Shown here: positions 9,441 to 14,797 of the stretch, one piece after another | Layout: each line of letters opens with the position of its first letter | Position numbering within the stretch: the first letter of the stretch is position 1 | Program-made: the position numbers and the translations under genes | Assembly: GCF_016584665.1 (NCBI RefSeq) | Contig: NZ_BBJB01000066.1 | Location: 62,001-126,000 of the forward strand | DNA: 64,000 nucleotides | Direction: 5' to 3' | Source of the DNA: Pseudanabaena sp. lw0831 | Lineage (GTDB): Bacteria > Cyanobacteriota > Cyanobacteriia > Pseudanabaenales > Pseudanabaenaceae | The notes under the pieces: model-generated | What the model saw: only the letters and a program-made list of their open reading frames with translations | Database searches by the model: none | What the model was told of the DNA's origin: nothing

Positions 9441-11210
9441 ATGAAACAGGGGTCTAGGCTAGGTATATATTTACTAACTACTACCCTAGTGGGACTGATA
9501 GGACTAGGTAGTCATTTTGGTTTGTTTGCAATTTTTGAGTTAAGAGCTTATGACGCATTAAAGCAAATTAGCCCAAAAGAAGAACGCGATCGCCGAATTG
9601 TGATTGTTGAGATCGATGAAGAAGGCATTAAAAAAATGGGTAAATGGCCAATGTCCGATCGCGATATGGCTTTACTAATCCGCAATCTCAAGACTCAGCA
9701 GCCAGCAGTCATCGGTATTGACATCTACCGCAATCTTCCGATCGAGCCAGGACAAGAAGAACTCGCAGAAATCTTTGCAAATACATCTAATTTAATTGGG
9801 ATTGCTAAAATTTCTAGAGAGTCAGTGCCACCGCCACCGATCTTAGAATCGAAAGGTCAAATAGGAGCCAGTGACTTGGTTCTAGATATTGACGGCAAAA
9901 TTCGGCGCAATTTAATTTTTATTAGCGATCGCCAATCATTTGGAACAAAACTGGCTACTACTTATCTCGCGCAAAAAGGGATAAGTTTTAATCCAGACGA
10001 TACAGATCGCAATAAATTTCGCTTAGGTAAAGCGAAATTTTTGCCGCTTACAGGTAATGAAGGCGAATATAACTCTGACAACACTGATGGTTACCAAACG
10101 CTGTTTAACTATCGCGGCGAAGCTAAAGACTTTGAAACCATTTCCGTAACCAATGTCCTCGAAAATCTTATCCCTACCGACTTACTTCGCGATCGCATTG
10201 TGTTAGTTGGGACAACTGCTCCGAGCTTAAACGATATGCACCAAAGTCCCTACAATCCTAGTTTAATGGCAGGAGTAATCGTCCATGCTAACAGCACCAG
10301 TCAAATTATCAGTGCGGCTCTAGATGGTCGAGTGCTTTTACAAGCAACTAGCAAGCCTTTAAATTATTTATGGATTTTACTATGGGCGATTGTCGGCGCA
10401 ACCTGTGGCGCGAAATTTATTCGTAATTGGCAATCGTCAATTCTGGCTGTATTTTTAGGCTTGATCATAATTACAATTATGGACTACTACGCATTCCAGT
10501 ATGGATGGTGGATTCCGATCATCACGCCGATGGTGTCACTGCTCAGTGTCGCTATCGCAATTACGATTTGGGAGCTAGGACGATATCTGAGGCTCTCCTA
10601 TAAACGCCTAGAAGAGTATGCTCGTGATCTCGAACAAAAAGTCAGCGATCGCACGATCGAACTTCAACGGGCTAATTTAGAGCTATCGCGCCTAGCGCAT
10701 GTAGATGGCCTAACTCAGATTGCAAATCGTCGTAGCTTTGATGACTTCCTATCTAAAGAATGGCAACGACATCTGCGAGAACAACAACCTTTATCTTTAA
10801 TTCTGATCGATATCGACTATTTCAAGCGCTACAACGATCACTACGGACATCAGGGTGGAGATGAATGCTTGATTCAAGTTGCACAGACGATCAATCTAGT
10901 TCCACAACGCCCATCAGACTTAGTTGCTCGCTACGGTGGGGAGGAATTTGTTGTGGTTTTGCCCAACACTAATACAGAAGGAGCATTAATCTTTGCAGAT
11001 TCGATTCAAAATGCAATTGCAAGTCTTGCCATTCCTCACGAAAAGTCAGATGTAAATGAATATGTCACCTTGAGCTTGGGAGTCGCCTGTCTAATTCCTA
11101 CACCTGACTCTATTGCTGAAGAATTAATTGCCTCTGCCGATCAGTCATTGTATGAAGCCAAGGCGCAAGGTCGCAATCGCGCAATCTCCATGTCAAAACC
11201 CAAGGATTGA
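9441..11210 (+). CDS. CHASE2 sensor-diguanylate cyclase (CHASE2-3TM-GGDEF)
   Basis: Encodes 589 residues. An N-terminal transmembrane helix (IYLLTTTLVGLIGLGSHFGL) leads into a periplasmic CHASE2 domain (about 30-300; note ELRAYDALK, VIGIDIYRNLP and LRDRIVLVGTTAPSLNDMHQSP). Three further membrane helices (about 305-380), a short coiled coil, then a GGDEF domain (about 420-585). The active-site motif is GGEEF at 499-503, with an RxxD inhibitory site (RPSD, 490-493) five residues before it, so the enzyme should make cyclic-di-GMP from two GTP and be product-inhibited. It diverges from the DUF928-TPS-CHAT genes, with which it may share a promoter region. The final codons are read from the left arm of a palindrome. 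Confidence 0.93.
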   Translation: MKQGSRLGIYLLTTTLVGLIGLGSHFGLFAIFELRAYDALKQISPKEERDRRIVIVEIDEEGIKKMGKWPMSDRDMALLIRNLKTQQPAVIGIDIYRNLPIEPGQEELAEIFANTSNLIGIAKISRESVPPPPILESKGQIGASDLVLDIDGKIRRNLIFISDRQSFGTKLATTYLAQKGISFNPDDTDRNKFRLGKAKFLPLTGNEGEYNSDNTDGYQTLFNYRGEAKDFETISVTNVLENLIPTDLLRDRIVLVGTTAPSLNDMHQSPYNPSLMAGVIVHANSTSQIISAALDGRVLLQATSKPLNYLWILLWAIVGATCGAKFIRNWQSSILAVFLGLIIITIMDYYAFQYGWWIPIITPMVSLLSVAIAITIWELGRYLRLSYKRLEEYARDLEQKVSDRTIELQRANLELSRLAHVDGLTQIANRRSFDDFLSKEWQRHLREQQPLSLILIDIDYFKRYNDHYGHQGGDECLIQVAQTINLVPQRPSDLVARYGGEEFVVVLPNTNTEGALIFADSIQNAIASLAIPHEKSDVNEYVTLSLGVACLIPTPDSIAEELIASADQSLYEAKAQGRNRAISMSKPKD

Positions 11211-11243
11211 ATGGCGGCGCTTCGCTATTCAATCCTTGGGTTT
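11195..11243. terminator. Palindrome overlapping the 3' end of the cyclase gene; bidirectional terminator
   Basis: Left arm AAAACCCAAGGATTGAAT, core GGCGGCGCTTCGC, right arm ATTCAATCCTTGGGTTT. The left arm encodes the last residues and TGA stop of the CHASE2-GGDEF gene. It lies between two convergent genes, so it can terminate both strands. Confidence 0.75.
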
Positions 11244-11258
11244 ATGGCCTAATACAAA

Positions 11259-11759
11259 TCACCAAGATAAAAATGCAGCTTCTTCACCTTGCTTGCGCTT
11301 AACTTTAGCATCGCGTTCCACCCAAGAAATTATTTGTGCTACAGTCAAATCTTCAATATGAGCGCTGTAATCTTTCGCGATCGCGACTAATGCTGACATA
11401 GCCGAAATCACCATGCGCGTGAGGAATTTCTCATGGCTAGAAAGATTCGCAGGTGTAACTTCATCCTGACGAGTGTCTTCAAAATCTAAATCAGGATGAG
11501 GTGAAGTCCATTTCAAAAATGCGGCATCTTCACCTTGCTCTTTACGCATCTGGGAATCATGCTCAATCCATTGCACGATTTGACTAGTCCCGATCTCTTC
11601 AGCGTGAATATTCAATTCTTGAGCAATTTTGGTAATGATCCGCATCGATGAAATGGTGATGCGGGTCATAAATTTTTCCATCGTTGAAAGCATTGCCCCA
11701 TCGATCGCATGGGCTTCGGCAAGCGTTAAAAACTGAATTGGGTCTTGGGGAATTGTCAT
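11259..11759 (-). CDS. Uncharacterised protein with two tandem ~65-residue repeats
   Basis: Encodes 166 residues and I do not recognise a named family. It is an internal duplication. Unit 1 (about 23-85) contains MEKFMTRITISSMRIITKIA, then IVQWIEHD and GEDAAFLKW. Unit 2 (about 107-166) contains HEKFLTRMVISAMSALVAIA, then IISWVERD and GEEAAFLSW. Each unit is predicted mostly helical and ends in the same K-QGE-AAFL-W motif. There is no signal peptide and no clear membrane segment; an acidic linker (PDLDFEDTRQDE) joins the units. It lies downstream of the Hlip-like gene on the same strand with a hairpin between them. Probably a soluble cytoplasmic protein; function unknown. Confidence 0.7.
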   Translation of the reverse strand: MTIPQDPIQFLTLAEAHAIDGAMLSTMEKFMTRITISSMRIITKIAQELNIHAEEIGTSQIVQWIEHDSQMRKEQGEDAAFLKWTSPHPDLDFEDTRQDEVTPANLSSHEKFLTRMVISAMSALVAIAKDYSAHIEDLTVAQIISWVERDAKVKRKQGEEAAFLSW

Positions 11760-11786
11760 AAAACGATTACTCTCTGCGATTTAAAA

Positions 11787-11840
11787 AAGAACCAGTTTTT
11801 TTGTGGCGCGGCTTCGCCGCGCCACAAAAAACTGATTCTT
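11787..11840 (-). terminator. Hairpin terminator after the Hlip-like gene
   Basis: Arms AAGAACCAGTTTTTTTGTG and CACAAAAAACTGATTCTT around a GGCGCGGCTTCGCCGCGCC core. It begins two bases past the minus-strand Hlip-like gene and precedes the next minus-strand start. Confidence 0.75.
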
Positions 11841-11841
11841 T

Positions 11842-12087
11842 CTAGGCAATGACTAGCAAGGTAATTCCAATCATTGTCAAGACTAGCAAGGTAATCCCAA
11901 TCATTGCCGAGCGTCCATTCATCTCAAAACGCGCTTCACCTTGCTCATCGCCTTTTTTCTCAACTTGCTTCTCAGATTTCTTCTCGACTTTGTCATCAAA
12001 ATACATCTTGGGTTCGATCGCCCAATTATTTAAGATGCCGCGCTCATCCTTTGTAAAAGCAGTTCGCACTTTCGTTTCTTCGGTCAT
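11842..12087 (-). CDS. High-light-inducible (Hlip/Psb34-like) chlorophyll-binding-type membrane peptide
   Basis: Encodes 81 residues. The N-terminal TKDERGILNNWAIEPKMYFD segment resembles the N-terminal arm of cyanobacterial Hlip and Psb34-type peptides. A very charged Lys/Glu linker follows, then the membrane helix with FEMNGRSAMIG, close to the chlorophyll-binding ExxNxRxAM motif, although only one residue separates Glu55 from Asn57 instead of two. Such peptides sit in the thylakoid membrane and bind chlorophyll and carotenoid during photosystem II assembly and light stress. The helix is unusual: MIGITLLVLT is directly repeated as MIGITLLVIA because of a 30-base tandem duplication, and the protein ends there. 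Family assignment is good; pigment binding is uncertain because of the odd motif spacing. Confidence 0.65.
   Translation of the reverse strand: MTEETKVRTAFTKDERGILNNWAIEPKMYFDDKVEKKSEKQVEKKGDEQGEARFEMNGRSAMIGITLLVLTMIGITLLVIA
11851..11910. repeat. 30-base tandem duplication inside the Hlip-like gene
   Basis: Two adjacent 30-base units, each beginning GACTAGCAAGGTAAT, at 11851-11880 and 11881-11910 with only a few differences. The duplication keeps frame and encodes the doubled MIGITLLV block of the membrane helix. Confidence 0.85.
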
Positions 12088-12298
12088 TAGATTTCATCCT
12101 TTTATATTTTTTTGTTATATCGGTGGCAGTCTATAAGCGACTGCGCGTAGCTGATCATCTATCATCGCTTAGCAATGCTACATGAATCTTAATGTTTGTT
12201 TGATCTTATCGTCTAATGTCAAAATTCAACAAACATCGAATGAGAGATCTCGCGATCGCTAGTAAAGTAGAGATCGCGCCAAGCGCAGAATTTACTTC

Positions 12299-12991
12299 AT
12301 GTTTTTTATGCCCCACTTTTCCCATCTATTTGAGCATTGGCAATCTACCCTCAATTGGTCACCCAACCCAGACCAAATCGATCAATTTGAAAAGCTATAC
12401 GAGCTTGTCTTGGAAGGCAATAGCAAACAAAATCTGACTCGGATTACAGTTGCCGATGATTTTTGGGAAAAGCATTTATGGGATTCGTTACGTGGCGTAT
12501 TAGCTTTTTGGGATCGTGAAGATATTAAGGTAGTTGATATTGGCACAGGCGCAGGTTTTCCCGGTTTACCGATCGCGATCGCCAAGCCGTCATGGCAAGT
12601 CACCTTGCTGGATAGCAAACAAAAAAAGGTTGCTTTTGTCGAAGAAACAATTCAAACTTTGCAATTATCGAATGCGATCGCCCTAGCAGGGCGGAGCGAA
12701 GACATTAATAAGCTCTCTGATTACAAAAAAAAGTATGACTTAGCCCTTGTGCGAGCCGTAGGTAAACCAGATATTTGTGCTGATTACGCATTACCATTTC
12801 TCAAAAAAAGCGGCATAGCAGTACTCTATCGTGGTCAATGGCTACCCGAAGAAAGCGAACAGCTAGATATATTTTGTGAGCAGCAAGGGTTACAAGTCGT
12901 TAAGCAAGATCGCTTTCAAACTCCGCTTACAGCAGGCATTCGCCACAGCGTTTATCTTTCACCCCGTTCAACCTCCAACTCCAACTCATAA
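12299..12991 (+). CDS. rsmG: 16S rRNA (guanine(527)-N(7))-methyltransferase RsmG
   Basis: Encodes 230 residues. A class I SAM methyltransferase that makes m7G527 in 16S rRNA. The family signature is clear: NLTRITVADDFWEKHLWDSL, then the SAM-binding VVDIGTGAGFPGLPIAIAKP loop, VTLLDSKQKKVAFVEE, and the LVRAVGK segment. Length is typical. Start could also be the ATG three codons downstream (12308); neither has a strong ribosome binding site. Its last 40 bases overlap the 3' end of the opposite-strand DUF6761 gene. Confidence 0.95.
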   Translation: MFFMPHFSHLFEHWQSTLNWSPNPDQIDQFEKLYELVLEGNSKQNLTRITVADDFWEKHLWDSLRGVLAFWDREDIKVVDIGTGAGFPGLPIAIAKPSWQVTLLDSKQKKVAFVEETIQTLQLSNAIALAGRSEDINKLSDYKKKYDLALVRAVGKPDICADYALPFLKKSGIAVLYRGQWLPEESEQLDIFCEQQGLQVVKQDRFQTPLTAGIRHSVYLSPRSTSNSNS

Positions 12992-13212
12992 GGAGAAGCA
13001 AAGTTAGAAGAATCATATAGAAATCGGATTACTTCTTCTTCAAGACGGTGAATGTGATGGGCTTCTACAGCGTTAGTAAAGCGCAGAGCCGATAGATAAC
13101 CGTCTAAAAAAAGCCTCATTTCGTCCGTAGCACGATAACCACGTTCTGACATTTCGACGAGGGAGTCGGTAATCTTTTGATAATGACGAATGGCGATCGC
13201 GTCTTGAAGCAT
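12952..13212 (-). CDS. DUF6761-like small conserved cyanobacterial protein
   Basis: Encodes 86 residues resembling the DUF6761 family: ML-DAIAIRHYQKITDSLVEM, DEMRLFLDGYLSALR, then IHRLEEEVIRFLYDSSNF. It is predicted all-helical, soluble and acidic at its C-terminus; function is unknown. The family name is recalled rather than searched. The gene runs toward rsmG and the two coding regions overlap tail to tail by 40 bases, so either transcript contains antisense to the other's end. Confidence 0.7.
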   Translation of the reverse strand: MLQDAIAIRHYQKITDSLVEMSERGYRATDEMRLFLDGYLSALRFTNAVEAHHIHRLEEEVIRFLYDSSNFASPYELELEVERGER

Positions 13213-13362
13213 AGGTCAAGCTGGGAATAACTACCGTCTTAAGTGGGTTTTGCTTAAGTAATAAAATGGTTCCCCTTTAGTTCTAACGAGCGATCGCTAG
13301 TTAAGAAAATTCAACTTTTATCTACTTTCAGCAACATAATTCTACCACTTGGAGATCCGAAA

Positions 13363-13396
13363 AAGCAGAAGGGGTGCATAGCACCCCTTCTGCTTA
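13363..13396. terminator. Hairpin terminator of tsaB
   Basis: Arms AAGCAGAAGGGGTGC and GCACCCCTTCTGCTT around a 4-base loop. The TAA stop of the minus-strand tsaB gene lies at the edge of the stem. Confidence 0.7.
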
Positions 13397-13849
13397 TTGT
13401 TCATAGATTGGCAAAGCATCTTGCCAACTAGGATAAATTCCTGCTTGCCATCGATCGCAAGCGATCGCTAACAAACTTTCGCTCAAAGATAAGTTTGGAG
13501 TAGACTGCTGTGCTCTAGAGACAATTGTCTGGCAGTCAATCCCATATACAGGGATATTTAACTGCTCGCCGATCGTTCTTGCTACAACAATGCCGATCCT
13601 TGTGCCAGTGAAACTACCAATACCTGTGGCGATCGCTAAAAAAGCAAAATCATTCCATGAATGATCACCCACAAACAAACCTAAGCAGTCATGTAACTGT
13701 ACAGATAGCTTTCTGCCTAGTTCCCATGACTGCTGCTTGTGGATAATATAAATTTGAGGATTGCGATCGGAGTTTGGGTTAATTTCCGCGATCGCAAGCT
13801 CTAATTTGGTAGTCGTTGTATGTAAAGCAAGGGCAAAACTTGTGGTCAT
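13394..13849 (-). CDS. tsaB: TsaB, tRNA threonylcarbamoyladenosine biosynthesis subunit
   Basis: Encodes 151 residues. TsaB partners TsaD (and TsaE) in making t6A37 in ANN-decoding tRNAs. The ASKHA-fold signature is present: FALALHTTTTKLELAI at the N-terminus and ATGIGSFTGTRIGIVVARTIGEQLNIPVYGID in the middle. TsaB is normally about 200-230 residues, so this copy lacks much of the C-terminal lobe, ending at WQDALPIYEQ just before a hairpin. TsaB's dimerisation surface with TsaD is in the N-terminal lobe, so it may still function. The product of the small basic gene lies immediately upstream on the same strand (39-base gap). Confidence 0.82.
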   Translation of the reverse strand: MTTSFALALHTTTTKLELAIAEINPNSDRNPQIYIIHKQQSWELGRKLSVQLHDCLGLFVGDHSWNDFAFLAIATGIGSFTGTRIGIVVARTIGEQLNIPVYGIDCQTIVSRAQQSTPNLSLSESLLAIACDRWQAGIYPSWQDALPIYEQ

Positions 13850-13888
13850 GATCTGTAGAATGCTGGTATATAATCACCAGAATTCAAA

Positions 13889-14104
13889 TTAGAATTTATT
13901 GCCACCAGAGCCAGTATCAGCAGCGCCAGTATCGGCTGCACCAGTATCCGCAGCACCATTGGATTCAGAATCTTCAGGATCGTTATAGCTGCCCATTGGT
14001 CTTCTACGTCCAAAGCGACCCATAGGGGTACGCTTACGAAACTTACGCGCATACGCTTGGTTGCGAAGTGCTTTTTCTTTTTTCTGATTGCGGCGCTTAG
14101 CCAT
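13889..14104 (-). CDS. Small, very basic conserved protein with GAADT repeats
   Basis: Encodes 71 residues. The N-terminal half, MAKRRNQKKEKALRNQAYAR and the following KFRKRTPMGRFGRRRP, is strongly basic like a ribosome- or RNA-binding peptide. The C-terminal half is acidic and small-residue rich, with GAADT repeated three times and then GSGG. I recall similar basic starts (MAKRRN-KKEKA-RN-AYAR) in cyanobacterial hypothetical proteins, but no named function. It sits just upstream of tsaB, which suggests a translation-linked role (inference only). A competing frame (13846-14052) is rejected because it lacks this conserved start. Confidence 0.7.
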   Translation of the reverse strand: MAKRRNQKKEKALRNQAYARKFRKRTPMGRFGRRRPMGSYNDPEDSESNGAADTGAADTGAADTGSGGNKF

Positions 14105-14206
14105 TTTAACCTACTGTACCCCTTAGAGATTGAGTCTATTTAAGCTAACACAAAACGAGAACTAGACAAAGCCCAATTATTTTTTAGCAGCAATTCTCAT
14201 TATAAA

Positions 14207-14301
14207 AATTGGTTTTGATGCAAGTCCGCCGTCGGCGGACTTGCATCAAAACCAATTTGGGGATTTTCAGCGCCGTAGGCGCTGAAAATCCCCAAATTGG
14301 T
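14207..14301. repeat. Two overlapping palindromes sharing an ACCAATTT segment
   Basis: Palindrome 1 (14207-14257): AAATTGGTTTTGATGCAAGT, CCGCC core, and its complement ending AAAACCAATTT. Palindrome 2 (about 14252-14300): CCAATTTGGGGATTTTCAGC, GCCGTAGGC core, and GCTGAAAATCCCCAAATTGG. The shared CCAATTT can pair either way, so the outer ends of the two stems are mutually exclusive. The GATTTTCAGC/GCTGAAAATC arms recur at 17110-17165. The site lies between divergent promoters, so termination of a neighbouring gene is not the obvious role. Confidence 0.8.
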
Positions 14302-14350
14302 TTCACTACGACAAAAGTTGCTTCTCGATATTCTATCCGCAATACTTTGA

Positions 14351-14395
14351 AGATTTATAGGTTAGAATATATACATCTTTAAATATAAAAGATCT
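14351..14395 (+). promoter_or_regulatory. Candidate promoter/operator of the arsR-sulP pair
   Basis: A very AT-rich segment 55-100 bases upstream of the arsR start, with an imperfect dyad (AGATTTATA at 14351 and TATAAAAGATCT near 14384, and TATATACAT/CTTTAAATATA between them). ArsR-type regulators bind such AT-rich dyads and usually repress their own operon. Weak evidence. Confidence 0.3.
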
Positions 14396-14448
14396 ACTGA
14401 ATACACATTTGACCTTGTAACTCAATCTCGTAAAGTTAGGAGGTGTAA

Positions 14449-14787
14449 GTGAATAAGGTCGTTCATATGACGTTTCAACCAAGCTATTTCAAAGCTGATT
14501 TATTTAAAGTTTTATCCAATCCTGTTCGGATTCAAATATTAAATGCTTTGCGGATCGGAGAGCAAAGCGTTAATTCGATCGCTCAGTGGATTGAGGCGGA
14601 ACCTTCAGCGGTTTCGCAACAGTTAGCGGTGATGCGGCGATACAACTTAGTGCGATCGCGGAAACAAGGGAACTTTGCTTACTATTCTGTCGGCGATCCC
14701 ACGATTTTTAAGGTATTGGATTCGGCGCTAGAACTTTTTAACAATCACGTAATTGAAATGCGGGAATCACTACAAAAATTGGAGTAA
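14449..14787 (+). CDS. ArsR-family winged-helix repressor without cysteines
   Basis: Encodes 112 residues. The ArsR fold is clear: FKVLSNPVRIQILNALRIGE, then the helix-turn-helix SIAQWIEAEPSAVSQQLAVM and the wing LVRSRKQGNFAYYSVGD. The start is GTG 14449, supported by AGGAGG at 14438-14443 with a 5-base spacer; ATG 14467 would lose that. The protein contains no cysteine at all and lacks the ELCVCDL metal motif, so it is not a thiolate metal or redox sensor of the classical kind. It lies 10 bases before a SulP anion transporter in the same direction, so it almost certainly controls that transporter. The inducer is unknown; an anion or a histidine/acid-bound ligand is possible. Confidence 0.9.
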   Translation: MNKVVHMTFQPSYFKADLFKVLSNPVRIQILNALRIGEQSVNSIAQWIEAEPSAVSQQLAVMRRYNLVRSRKQGNFAYYSVGDPTIFKVLDSALELFNNHVIEMRESLQKLE

Positions 14788-14797
14788 TTAGAATCTC

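Larger units (their letters stand above)
14105..14448. other. Divergent intergenic region between the basic-protein gene and arsR
   Basis: A 344-base stretch without genes. It contains two overlapping palindromes (14207-14301), an AT-rich segment that should hold the arsR promoter and operator (about 14351-14395), and the AGGAGG ribosome binding site of arsR. Confidence 0.7.

Noticed and set aside
12216-12437. Open frame overlapping the start of rsmG
   Set aside because: It is a different frame of the rsmG start region without a ribosome binding site.
13846-14052. Frame overlapping the basic-protein gene and tsaB start
   Set aside because: The alternative frame 13889-14104 has the conserved basic start and repeats; this one has no family and only overlaps by chance.
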